Notes: generated by a model from the letters alone, not told the origin. Shown: positions 22,740 to 34,272, counted from the first letter of the stretch. The stretch: DNA of 64,000 nucleotides from Solanum dulcamara (GCF_947179165.1 NC_077239.1:14576001-14640000), one strand, 5' to 3'. Made by a program: numbers and translations.

Positions 22740-24396
22740 CCATTAGACGTCTTTGAGGATGGAGAATATAATTTGACGTCATTATGGACGCTTGCATTGA
22801 AAGTAGATCCTTTGCATTTTCCTGCACTCAAAAGAAAACAAGTAATAGATACATTGTCGTTTTGAGCAAAACTCTTTAGGGAAAATTCTTGAAAATATGT
22901 ACAAAGTGCCTGATCACTTTGACATTAGTGTGTGAATATCATGCTCATTTCCGAACACCCTATATTTATTGTGGCTCATGGCTTGCTGGAGATTTGAACG
23001 AGGCATTGTTGTTCATTTTTTGAACGTCTCCTTTTCGTCTGATGAATCCTGGTGACAAAATTATCACTTTGAAAACTCTTTGTTCTTTTAACTTCTTTGT
23101 ACTTGCTGAAAAGAGGGATATGATGATCTTTTATAATCTGCATCCACAGAAAAATTATTAGTTTTGAATGAATTGATCTGTGTTGAATTCTCCATTTGTT
23201 TTCTCCTTGTCTTGCTATCTTTGATCGCTTGCTCTGATTCCCCACTTCTCGGTAGATATAAGACTAAAATATATTCATGTAAAATGTTTGATGTATTAAA
23301 GCTTTAAGAAAGATGAGTTTTTTTTGAAAAGCAATTTGGAAAGGGTCACTGCCAGATATCATGTCACGCATAACTTAAATGAACGTCCTTGATCTGAAGC
23401 ATTGAGCAGGCTTGATATATTGTTCACAATTTTTTTTAAGGATTCTCGAGAAATTCTGACATACCTAGAAAGTTTTGACTCTGAACTCTGATGGTGCTAG
23501 ATATTATTGAGGTTGACATTGACCTTCCAACAATGTCGGGGATCATTTGAGGCCAACGTTAAACTTTGAAGTTGAGTAAAACCTTCTGATGATATTAGAT
23601 AAAAATTTTGAGGTTATCCTCAAAAAAATTTTGTCCCAGTTAAATGTTTTAGTAAATATCAAACTAACAATAAGAGAACTATAAATTTTTTGAGATCCCA
23701 TCAAAAATTCTGTCCCAGTTACTCTTTGATGCACTTCAGTCTCGTTTTCTTTTGTAAAAAGATCTTTCTTTAAATTTTTGAGTCCCTCTCAAAAATTTTG
23801 TCCCAGTTTCTATTATAAATAGAGAACTTACGGGAGATATGACCGAACCGTTATGACGCCTACGTATTCTGTTGAGGCAGGAATCAGGTCAAACGTAGTT
23901 CCCCCGGGGGAGATAAATGAAAAATGGGAGATTTTGAAATAAAAAAGTAATAAATAAAAATGACCGAGGCCGACATGGGCCGCCTACATATCTCATTCTT
24001 GAGAATTCAGGTCAGACATAGTTCAAATTAAAAGAGATTTTGAAAATAAACAAGCATGAAAGTGATTACAAGAAAATAATGCAATTACAGGAAAAGATAC
24101 AAAAGGACATTAGAACTAATTTTCGTAAAGTAAAGTATTTAAAACGAATTTTCGCAATGAAGGGGGCTTTCATAAAGAAATAAACTTTGGCCATGGTCAT
24201 GGACCAATCTGCCTTTTTCAAAACAATACGAAGAGAATTAAAGCGTAACAAGGTAAAGTGACATAAAGGGTGGGTATCCAGACTACCACCGGTTTTTCAA
24301 AAATAACATAAAATTCGTCTCTATCTATCAAGACGAGTGAGGAACCAAGAGCGGATTGTAGGTCCAATTAGGCACTTGCTCTTTTGGCTTGGCATC
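22740..24396. other. Internal non-coding region between gag and the satellite
   Basis: No coding domain. Contains dispersed GCCTACGTAT/GCCTACATAT blocks with CAGGTCA-AC-TAGTT (about 23860-23905 and 23985-24015), the kind of sequence found in non-coding parts of Solanaceae Tat/Ogre elements. A further GCCTACGTAT is at about 26931. Confidence 0.6.
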
Positions 24397-26499
24397 TCAT
24401 ATGCCTGACGTCTCGATTATCATAGCATCACTGACTCCTTCTCCTAGACCAACATTATTGACAGGCTCTTGCACTGAAAACGACTGACACACATGAGGAA
24501 GAGGCTTTTTAAGATTGTCAGATTTGTCTAGGCTATCGGCATTCCAATCTTTTCCAACTTCAATCATGTTAACATTCACCCCTTCATGATTCGGCAGGGG
24601 GTTATTATTAATATTGGGAGTGGCGGTTTGGAGAGTGACGACCTCGCGATCAATCAAATCCGGAATTTTGTGCCTCAAATTGACACAAGTTTCAGTATCA
24701 TGCCCTACACTATTCGAATGATATGCACATATTTGGTCAGCTCTGAAGAATCTAGAGCTTGTATCAGCTGATTTAGGCGCAATGGGATGAATAATGTCTG
24801 CATCTCTTAGCCTTTCGAACAGCTTAGTCCGACTTTCCACGAGAGGAGTAAAACTCCTAGCAGGCCTATTTTCAAAATTGGGTTGGGTAAGGTTATAGTT
24901 ATTTTGTGGGGGTGGGGGTACATGCCGGTAACTAGGACGATTTTGGCGGAAAGCTGCGGGAGTTCGGAAATTTGGGCGCTGTTGAGTTTGGTAGCCACGA
25001 GGAGCATTTTGATAGTGTGGAGGTAGGTAATTAGGAGGCAGGGTTTCATAACTTGATTGGACGTAAAAAATTGGGTAGGGATTTTGTGGAGATGGGGGAT
25101 ATATTTTGGAAGGTGAGGTTTTTCTGGAGCTAAAACTGGATGATCTTTGTATCCTTCTATTAGGCGTATGAAAAATAAAGGACACATCTTCTCTTTTCTT
25201 TTTGAACAAATCTGAGGAACTAGTTTGGATAGCCACACAAGTAATCCTTCCGGTCTTAAGACCGTCTTCGATGGTCTCACCAATTTTGACCACCTCAGCA
25301 AATTTCGCTCCTACGAGCAACAATATCCTATCATAGTACTCAGGCTCTTGATTGCGTACAAAGACTTCAATAATCTCCTTTTCAGTCATGGGAGGTCTCA
25401 CTCGGGAAGCCTCTTTCCTCCAACGGTAGGCATACTCTCGATAGCTTTCAGTAGACTTTTGTTTGATTTTCTCCAAAGAGTAATGATCGGGAACGATCTC
25501 CACATTGTAAGCAAATCTTTCGATGAACTCTTTAGCCAAAGCATTCCAATTTGGCCACTGTTTCATCTCTTGAGAAGTAAACCATTCCAAGGCCTCTCCG
25601 CTTAAGCTTTGGCTAAAGAGTCGCATTAATAAAGCTTCATTCTTCCCAACTCCTACGAGTTGATCACAATAGGCTCTCAAATGAGCCAAAGGATTCCCAG
25701 TTCCACCAAAAGTATCAAATTTAGGTACTTTAAACCCTTCAGGAAGGTCCAGATCTGGATGGATACACAAATCTTCATAATTCAAACCAACCACATCCGG
25801 GGTATAGTGAAACTCTTTCATAGCTTTTATAATTTCCTCTTTCATGCTTTGCTTGGTTACTTCATCTTTGGTCCTCCACTCCCTTTCTTGTTCTTCATAG
25901 TGATCAAGTTCGGAACCGTTGGTATAGGGCTCATTTGAGATTGGAATTTGGAAAGCTGTCTTTTGAGGCAGGGGAGGGATAATGGGAGGATTTGGTGTAT
26001 TTTGAGGGACTTGATAATTTTGGGGGAATGTTTGACGGTTAGTATGCTGATTTTGATGATGGGGAAAGGTCTGTGGATTGTTAACATTTTGGTTTTGTGG
26101 TGGAGGACAGGCTTGAGGGTTGGTGTTTTGTGGGGGAGGAAAGCTTTGGGGATTGGTATTTTGAGGGTGAGGTGGTGCTTGGTAGGAAGCAGAAGCATGA
26201 TGGAGGTTGGAAGTGGTGAGGTCAATAATAAAGGCATTTTGTGTGGGGTTTAAGGATGGGTTTTGAACGTGTTCCGTACTTGAACTTGGAGAAGGAAAGT
26301 GAATTGGAGGTCTTCCATCGCCTGGAACGGGCGTGTTGGCGGCTATAGCTAGGTTTGATAATTCTCGATTCTTTTGTATCTCAACTCTCATCTCGGCGAT
26401 TTGTTACACTAACTGTGCAATCAGCTCATTTTGTTCATCGATGATAGGGTCTGTCACAACAATATCAGTCAACCTAGTGTCCTCATTATTTCTAGTCAT
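24397..26499 (-). pseudogene. gag of the gag-only element, one nonsense codon
   Basis: Capsid protein of a Tat/Ogre-like gypsy element. The likely start is Met at 26499 (MTRNNEDTRLTDIVVTDPII), followed by a short amphipathic stretch. A TAA at about 26405-26407 breaks the frame 31 codons in; the next Met (26391) opens an uninterrupted 664-codon frame. It has a Pro/Asn/Gln-rich region with FPPPQN repeats, a retrotransposon gag domain (FKVPKFDTFGGTGNPLAHLR, EALEWFTSQEMKQWPNWNAL, SLEKIKQKSTESYREYAYRW), a second Pro/Tyr-rich region and a C/H knuckle-like ICAYHSNSVGHDTETC. It ends at 24397 with no pol downstream. It may still be translated from 26391. Confidence 0.85.
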
Positions 26500-26639
26500 C
26501 TTTCTTTTTCCTATTATTGAATTTCGATAGGGAAAGGAATCTTTAGGCCCTTTAGATCTCGTGAAGTATGGATGCTCGGCCAGATTATCAACACAGATCA
26601 ATTCTAAATACCTGCATAGAAAATAACTCAAAAGGCAAA

Positions 26640-28147
26640 TGTGTCAGTCTGCATTCATAAGAGATAATGCAAAATATCATACCGAAAAGGATAAACATAT
26701 AAGAGTTGCTTTGTTTGAAGACAAGCTAACCCACGAGTATTGAAAGATGACAAAATAGACAGGAATTTGCCTATTGATTTTAGGATTTAGTGTATCGAGA
26801 GATATGACTTGCGTTGAATCAAGATCTTCTTATCTCTTTCACGATTGTATCTATTGATGTTGGTATCTCTTTGTAAAATATGAAGGGAGAAAGCAAACTT
26901 TTAAAGATAGAAGTCAAACCTTGAAAGGTTGCCTACGTATCCCAAGAAAGAAATGTCAGGCCCCATATAGTTTGACTAGCTCCGACAAATCAACCATTTT
27001 TGAGAGGAGAGAGTAAGTTTAGGATTTTAAAGTGAAATTTAAATTTTGTAGAGAAACTAAAGACTCTAAGAGCATTTGGCCGCACTTTGGATAGTGACTT
27101 GATATTTGATCTTTGAGAATATAAATTAATATTTGTGTGTATATATATATATATATATATCTAAAAGAGTGGGCTAGATGTCTTCAAGTAAAGCGATACA
27201 TTCATTCAAACAGTTATAGCATATAACAGGTAAACAATTATTCGTGTCCTAAACAGATATGTGATCCTTTTATGCCAATGATAGACCTAACGATTTGAAG
27301 GATGCATAACACCATTTGAAATATTTCATTGCCCCAAAAGCTATATTTATACAAATATTATAAATAAACTGAATGAGAATACATAATGGGGAAAAAGGGA
27401 TACAAATAATAAGTCCCACACATGGGTACATTCCTAACTAAGCCTTCGTGAAAAATCTTTCGTTTTTGACTTCTTGACATCTCCAAAAATCAACCTCTTT
27501 TGGATAGAATAACAACTTGTGAAGATTATTACTTCTTCTTTTTTTTTGACTAAGCTAATAAAATAAACTTCCAACCCGAGGGACAATGTTTGTCGAATGG
27601 CGTATACATCCTTCAAAATAAATCACATAAGAATGATAGTCCTTTAAGCCGAAGGCCATTTTGGACTCAAGGTGGTCTTTCTAATGGGCCCAATACGCCT
27701 TGGGTATTGGGTCATCTTAGGCAAATGCACTAAATTAGGATTTGGTTTCGCTCTATGCTAGGTGGACTAGAGTGGGCTTTGAAAAGAGACCGGATACCCG
27801 AGTCGGACAAATTGCAGGCTGAATATAATAAACGGCGTTGGACGACCACGAACCAACTACCCGTTTATTACTTCAAGAAAGTAATGGTTATTTTCTGAAG
27901 GAACGGCCGCATGTGACTACGTAACCGTCCTTAATCCTAGTGCAAACTATTTGCCATTTGGCGAAATTCTGCTATGCATGCAATGACAGTTCAATACTCA
28001 TAATTTTAAACATATAAGGCGCATATAAAGAGGATAATTAAAATTCAAACATTTAAGCGCAAAATAAAGAAAATGAATTACTAATTATTACATTCCTGAA
28101 TAGTTAGTCAAATAGGTTAGTCAAATCTAATGGTTAGAACCTAATTA
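26640..28147 (-). other. Leader between PBS and gag
   Basis: About 1.5 kb without a recognisable domain. Tat/Ogre elements often have an extra ORF here; only a 60-codon frame (27434-27616) exists and I do not credit it. A short (AT) repeat is at 27138-27160. Confidence 0.5.
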
Positions 28148-28166
28148 GTCCCCAGCGGAGTCGCCA
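28148..28166 (-). other. Primer binding site, Tat/Ogre type
   Basis: The minus strand reads TGGCGACTCCGCTGGGGAC, four bases inside the 5' LTR edge. This motif is the Ogre-type PBS, attributed in that family to tRNA-Arg; the tRNA assignment is from memory. It supports Tat/Ogre affinity. Confidence 0.75.
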
Positions 28167-28670
28167 TTTCTGTTATGTCAAAAAATGGACAAGGTTTTAA
28201 AATTAATTTCATCTTTTTTAGAAAAAATCAATTTTATTAAAAGAGGAGTCGCCACTTAATTTTTTAAAGAAATTAAGAAAACTTAATTTAAAAGACCCTA
28301 ACAGATTTAAGTCTTAAAAATTAGAGAGAAGAGGTACGAGGTTCATATTACTATTTTAAGAAGGTTTTAGCACATAAAATAGCCGCTAATATGCGGTTAT
28401 CCGATGATTTAAAATTATTTGACTAACTTTGGAGAAATGTGTTTTAACAATAATCAAGGTATTAAACAATTTGAAAGAAATATAAAATTTAAAACATTTA
28501 GAAAAATTTATAAGAGAAATAGATTTGGTATATAAATAATTTAATGAAGGGGGGATAATTTGAATAAATCATTTAAATGAGATAAAAACGATCGTAAATA
28601 TTATACCTAATATAATGTTAGCTATTACATAAATGAGAACATATTCAAATCATATAAGCAAGTTTAATAT

Positions 28671-29610
28671 GTAATAGTAATAATAGTAGTATTAGTAGTA
28701 GTAGTAGTAGTAATAATAATAATAACAATAACAATAATAACGATGATAATAAAATAATAATGACAACAATAACAATAATAAAAAAAATAATGATAATAAC
28801 AATAGCAAATAAAAATTTGCTACTACTACTACTACTACTAATAATGACGAAAATAATAATAATAATGATAATAATGAAAATGGTAATAATAATAATAATA
28901 ATAATGATAATAATAACTGTAAAAGTACTAGTACTACTAATAATTATAATAATAAGGAAAATAATGATAATAATAATAATAACAATAAATAAAGATACTA
29001 CTACGAAAATAATAACAATAGTAATAATAAAAAAAATACTAATGATAAAGAAACTAATACTAATAATAACAACAACATGGCTACAGTAAATAAACATACT
29101 AATAATAATGAAAATACTAATAATAATACTAACAGTAAAAAAAATACAACTCTAACTACTAATAAAACATGTATACCAATAATACTAATATTAATAATGG
29201 TAATAAAATATGTATAATAATAATATTAATAACGGTAATAAAATATGTATAATAATAATATTAATAACGGTAATAAAATATGTATACTAATAATAACAGT
29301 AAATAAAATATACTATTAATAATGGTAATAATAAAAATGAATAATAATAATAATAATAAATAAACATACTACTTCTATCAATAATATTAATAACGAAAAT
29401 AATAATAATAAATATAATAATAACCATAAATAAAATATACTAATAATAATGGTAATAATAACAATGAAAAATAATAATAATAATAATAAACATACTACTA
29501 CTTCTATTAATAATATTAATAACGAAAATAATAATAATAATAATAAATATAATAATAACAATAAATAAAGTAACTAATAATAATGATAATAATAATAATA
29601 ACGAAAATAC

Positions 29611-29653
<43 letters not shown>

Positions 29654-29905
29654 ACTTCTATTAATAATATTAATAACGTAAATAATAATAATAAATATAA
29701 TAATAACAGTAAATAAAATATACTAGTAATAATGATAATAATAATAATAACGAAAATACTAATAATAACAGTAAATAAATATACTACTACTACTACTACT
29801 ACTACTAATAATAATAATAAAACGATAAAATAAATAAATAACAACAATAATGATAAAAACAGGAGCAGTAATAATAACGACAATAATAATAATAATAATA
29901 ATAAA
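28671..29905. repeat. TAA-type compound microsatellite, about 1.2 kb (5' LTR)
   Basis: Counterpart of 17385-18570 with the same punctuation. Several unit-number differences are visible, for example an extra ATTAATAACGG block around 29220-29270 and a longer AAT run at 29610-29650. Confidence 0.95.
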
Positions 29906-30407
29906 CAAAATGCTGAAAATATAAGCAAGCGGAATTGGGTCCGAGTGAGATCATCTTGTTTTATTTGCTATTCGAGAGGTCTAAGATATCGGTTTCATGT
30001 GAGGGGATGACGACTATATTGAGTCTCAAATCAAGACTCCATTTTTGCTCCCAAAGTATCCATGCAAACAAGAAAAGAATGACGAAATTAGGAAGCTAGT
30101 ATTTTTAGGTAAATATTTAAGCATAATGACAACAAAAAAAGAAAAAAAAAAGAAACATGAAGTAAATATTACCTGTTGCAGGGCAGTGAACGGGGATGAT
30201 TTGGTCATGAATCTATCCTCGTTTTTTAAGTAAATTCAAGTGCAAATTCAGAAAGAAGATTCGAGAATTTTTGTAAGATATATTTGAATACGAGTGTAGG
30301 AGTTTTTGTCTATGCCAAAAATCTATCTCAATTCCTCCGCCCTGCTTCTCTCCGTTTTCTCTCCTCTCCTGTCCGTGTAAGCCCCCCTTTTGTTCTGTCT
30401 AATCCCT

Positions 30408-30417
30408 CTATTTATAG
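30408..30417 (-). promoter_or_regulatory. Predicted TATA box of the 5' LTR
   Basis: The minus strand reads CTATAAATAG. It is followed in the transcription direction by a pyrimidine/purine-rich region toward 30300. This is the promoter expected to transcribe gag. Confidence 0.6.
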
Positions 30418-30623
30418 GGGTATGGAGATTGAATAAAAATAATTAAAAAAATGGATGATTAAAATAATGTGTAGTGGGAAAATTAATAAAATAATGCGGA
30501 ACGGGCGAAAATATAAAATAATACGGAACGGCGAAAAATAATAATTAATGGGCGGTTAATTAAAATAATGCGACAGAATATTAAAATAATGCGGGATGAA
30601 TAGAGGAAAAAAAATACTCAAAG

Positions 30624-30663
<40 letters not shown>

Positions 30664-30757
30664 ATGGGAAATTAATATATTTATTATTTATTTATTTTTA
30701 GGATGAAGAATACACATTTTTTATTTTTTTTTATTATTATTTTTTTATATATTTTTA

Positions 30758-30789
<32 letters not shown>

Positions 30790-31904
30790 TTAAAAAAAAA
30801 GGAATTCGGATGAGTGTATATATATATATATATATATATATATTGAAGAGGGGACAAAAGATTATGTGTTAATTAATATAATATTAATATAGGGTATGGG
30901 GAGGGGTTACGCGTGTCAGTTTTTTTTTTTATTATTATTATTTTTTATTAATATTTTGGAAGAATATATATGGGGAAGGGGGTGCACGCTTGGACTTTTT
31001 ATTATATATACATATATTATATTTATTTTATCGGAAGAATAAAACTAATTATTTATTTATTAATTAATATTTTATTTTTATTTTTATTTTTTGAATTTAG
31101 GAATATACATATATATAATTAATTACTTTTAATTTTAAAGAGACAAAGTGTGGTGGGCAGTATGTTTTTTTTTTTATTATTATATATGTTTTTTATTTTA
31201 TTGTTTTATAGAAAGGGGTGAGTATATTAGAATAGTAATAGTATTGGAATATGAGGGGAAAGATATATATTATTTGCATGTTGTAGTATTAATGGAAGAA
31301 TTAAAAATGTTGTTAAGATAAAATTAATTATGTGTTATTTAGGGAAAGAAATGAAAACGTAAAATTAATTAATTAATTTATGAAATAATTATTAAAAATA
31401 AATAAAATCTTTTACGGGTCAATTTTGAATATTACTAAAATATAATAAAATACAAACTATATACATTATCTTAAGACAATAAAGATGACAAAATTATTTC
31501 AAAATAACTTGAAAAATATTTCGAGTTTTATAAAAAAATCTAATTATTTCAATTTATTTGAAGAGGCTAGAATAAGATGGGTAAATGTCAATTAATTAAC
31601 AAGTTTCTTAATTTTGACAAAGTAGAATAATTAACTCAAGTTTAAACTAATTAACTTGAAATGTGAGTCTATTAATTAGGTCAAACTAATTGACAAAATA
31701 TTTATAAAAATAATCTTTCTAAGACAATTTTTGTATATACTAATGGTCAAGAATTATTTAATATATATGCCAAAATTATTTTAAAATAATAATGTATACA
31801 TATTTCGTTATTATATATATATTCTTTTAATTTTTAATTATTTATTTATTTATTTTTATTTTTTAAATTATTACGTTGTGGAGGGTCAAAATTGGGTGTC
31901 AACA

Positions 31905-31909
31905 CTTAG
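31905..31909. repeat. Target-site duplication CTTAG, right copy
   Basis: Directly follows LTR end GTCAACA and matches 16880-16884. Confidence 0.95.
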
Positions 31910-32231
31910 AACTTAAAATATGAAGAGTTATGTGTCCCACTATCTATCAAATTTAAAGGTCGTTTAGTCTTCTTTCAAACGCCGCCGGCCGTTCGTTAAT
32001 CTAATCTCAAAGTAGAAAATTATGACCATTTTAGTAGCAAGCTGACTGATATTGGAAGCATGTCCAATTCACACTTCATATTATGTGTTTCGCAATGCCC
32101 ATTGCGTAGGGCACTTCATTCAACATATGAAATCAGCATGAATAACTATTTAAGTCCATTTTCATCTGAAAACAACATTATTTTGATATACATTAAAGTC
32201 TAGGGTTTATATTCTCTCATCTCGTCCTCCC
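31910..32231 (+). repeat. LTR-like unit R1, right part
   Basis: Continues the unit broken at 16884: AACTTAAAATATGAAGAGTTAT, ACGCCGCCGGCCGTTCGTTAATC, TTATGACCATTTTAG, GCAATGCCCATTGCG, GGGCACTTCATTCAACA and TATTTAAG (32147-32154), which could be a TATA box. Such blocks are common in LTRs of Solanaceae gypsy elements. It leads straight into the F-box segment at 32232. Confidence 0.7.
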
Positions 32232-32647
32232 TCGTTTATAAGAAATGTTCATTATAGATTAACATTTAGAACATGTTATTATATTACTCAAGTCTCAGTA
32301 GAAACATGTTGCTAATGTGACTTTGTCAGATCGGCCAACGTAAAATCCAAAGGCCCTCCTTTGCTAAAATCCAGGTTCTTCTTCTTTTTCTTCTACTACT
32401 ACTACATAAATAATTTATACCCTAATACTTGTGGGTACAGAAAGAAAAGAAACAATTGAAGTTGAGCATCAAAGTAACGTTGAAGTTGATCATGGCAAAG
32501 GGCCAATAGTAAATGATAAAATTTTGTTGCCAAATGAGTCGGATAATAATTATCTTATTGATGCCATTGGGTGTGACAATTCCATCAGTTGTCTCATTCG
32601 TTGCTCGAGGTCAGATTACGGTGCCATAGCATCTTTGCATCATTCCT
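32232..32647 (+). pseudogene. F-box/kelch (SKIP11-like) gene 5' fragment, single arm
   Basis: Contains the leader seen in the foldbacks (TTAGAACATGTTATTATA, CAGGTTCTTCTTC, ACTACTACATAAATAA), then an 83-codon frame at 32431-32682. This gives VEVDHGKGPIVNDKILLPNE and IGCDNSISCLIRCSRSDYGA followed by IASLHHS. SKIP11-type F-box/kelch proteins have this NSISCLIRCSRSDYG segment at the start of the F-box region, where it contacts SKP1. The coding stretch stops at about 32647, where unit R2 starts, so no kelch repeats are present. This is the best preserved coding copy. Confidence 0.65.
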
Positions 32648-33167
32648 CATATGTGTATAGGCACAAACAGAAGGATTTCTAATTGTGCATAGGTGTTAAG
32701 ATCAAATATTTAGTGTAGAAAAATCTTTGAAGATGAATTATGGTCAAAAGAATCTTCTTGCACAAAGTAGAGTTTAAATCTTCCTTACCGATTGAGTTTC
32801 GGTAGAAGATTTTATTTGAGTCAACTTCAAACTAGCATATATCTTAGAATATGAAAAGTTCTATGTCCCACTAACTATAAATTAAAGGTCTTTGAGTTTG
32901 CTTTTCCAACGCCGCCACCGCTCGTTAATCTAATTCTGGAGTAGAAAGTTATGACCATTGCGAGTTGATTGACTTACTAGAAGCATGTGCGATTTGCACT
33001 TTATATTGTGCACTTTACACAATGCCAAGTGCGAGGGGCACTTCATTCAACACATGACATCGACAGGAATAACTATGTAAGTCTATTTTCATCTGAAATC
33101 TTTATTACTTTGATATCCTTTGAAGTTTAGGGCTTGTATTCTCTCATCTACTCATCTCTCACCTCAA
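32648..33167 (+). repeat. LTR-like unit R2
   Basis: Second copy of the R unit, uninterrupted (about 520 bp). Same block order as R1, with no TA/GA expansion and TATGTAAG in place of TATTTAAG. It feeds into the second foldback. Confidence 0.75.
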
Positions 33168-34013
33168 AGAAATGGTCACTATAAATTAATGTTTAGAACA
33201 TGTTGTTATATGACTCAAATCTCAGTAGAATCATGTTGTTAATGTGACTTTGTCAGATCAGCCAAAGTAAAACCCAAAGACCCTCCTTTGTTAAAATTCT
33301 GGTTCTTCTTTTTCTTCTACTATTACTACATAAATTACTATACCCTTATACTAGTGGGTACACAAAGAAAGAGAAACAATTGAAGTTGAGCATGGCAAGT
33401 AACGTTGAAGTTGAGCATGGAAAAGGGCCATTGGTAAATGACGAACTTTTGTTGCCAAATGAGTCTGATGATAATTCTCTCATTGATGTCATTGGATGTG
33501 ACAATTCCATCAGTTGTCTCATTCGTTGCTCGATGTCATATTACGGAGACATATAATCTTTACATCATAGCTTTCACTCCTTTATTAGGAGTGTAGAGAT
33601 TATAGTTTGTTAATAAACTGTAACGATAAATGACACAAGACCCTAATCTGACCTCGAGCAACGATTGAGACAGCTGATGGAATTGTCAGGCCCAATGGCA
33701 TCAATAAGAGAATTATCATCAGACACATTTGGCAACACAAGTTCATCATTTATCAATGGCCCTTTGCCATGCTCAACTTCAATATTACTGTCCATGCACA
33801 ACCTTAATTTTTTTCCTTTTCTTTCTGTACGTACTAGTATAAGGGTATTAGTTATTTGTGTAGTAGTAAAAGAAGAAGGAGAACAAGATTAAGGAGGGAC
33901 TTTCGATTTTGCTATGGTTGATCTGACAAAGTCACATTAACAACATGTTTCTACTAAGACTTGATTCATATAACAACATGGTCTAAAAGTTAATCTATAA
34001 GAAATGGCCATTT
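33168..34013. repeat. F-box foldback (inverted repeat of about 415-bp arms)
   Basis: Left arm, plus, 33168 to about 33585: AAATGGTCACTATAAATTAA, AACATGTTGTTATATGACTC, GACTTTGTCAGATCAGCCAA, then the coding start MASNVEVEHGKGPLVNDELL and the NSISCLIRCS block. Right arm, minus, about 33600-34013, repeats all of this inverted, ending TAAGAAATGGCCATTT. The apex (33585-33620) holds CTCCTTTATTAGGAG and GTTTGTTAATAAAC. Reading either strand gives a long, imperfect hairpin. The coding piece is the first ~75 codons of an F-box/kelch-like gene. Confidence 0.8.
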
Positions 34014-34081
34014 GAAAGTCATAGTCAAGTACGTTGACCCTATTCCCTGTGTTGTTCAATAACCTTAAGACATTGCATCAG

Positions 34082-34272
34082 TCCAGGCATGAACTTGTTA
34101 TCTGATTTTCAGCTGCTAGGACTTGTTGTTGTGTCTATTCTGCAAGGGGCTATAAGTGGTTGCCCTTCTGCAGTTAATGAGATAACTTCGGCACTGCTTC
34201 TTACGCATGCTGCTTATGGTGCTGCCGCATACATTTACTATGAGCTCTCGAACTATCTGAGTTTTTGAGGAT
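34082..34272 (+). pseudogene. Terminal exon of an unidentified membrane protein
   Basis: A 3' splice site (TGATTTTCAG, about 34105-34124) precedes an open frame to a TGA at about 34268. The peptide starts LLGLVVVSILQGAISGCP, continues SAVNEITSALLLTHAAYGAA and ends AYIYYELSNYLSF. Two hydrophobic stretches suggest a membrane protein. The base composition and clean splice acceptor look like a genuine host exon. Upstream exons are absent: the F-box foldback lies 70 bases away. I do not recognise the family. Confidence 0.45.

Larger units (their letters stand above)
16885..31904 (-). mobile_element. 15.0-kb gag-only LTR retrotransposon (TR-GAG type, Tat/Ogre-related)
   Basis: Two long direct repeats (16885-20562, 3678 bp; 28171-31904, 3734 bp) with TGTTATGTC...GTCAACA ends and a 5-bp CTTAG target duplication. 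PBS and polypurine tract both give minus orientation. The 7.6-kb internal region carries one gag gene (24397-26499) and no protease, RT, RNase H or integrase that I can find on either strand. That matches the terminal-repeat-with-GAG class, which needs a partner's enzymes in trans. Non-repetitive LTR segments are almost identical (for example 19880-20560 against 31220-31904), so insertion looks recent. Confidence 0.85.
28171..31904 (-). repeat. 5' LTR of the gag-only element
   Basis: 3734 bp with TGTTATGTC...GTCAACA. Minus-strand TATA at 30408-30417 gives a U3 of about 1.5 kb (30418-31904) and an R-U5 of about 2.2 kb. The microsatellite 28671-29905 therefore lies in the transcribed leader. 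It has an (AT)n tract of about 30 bp near 30630-30660 that is shorter in the 3' LTR. Confidence 0.9.

Noticed and set aside
27434..27616. Possible extra ORF1 of an Ogre element between PBS and gag
   Set aside because: Only 60 codons, no similarity to Ogre ORF1 products that I can recognise, and in the middle of otherwise stop-rich leader.
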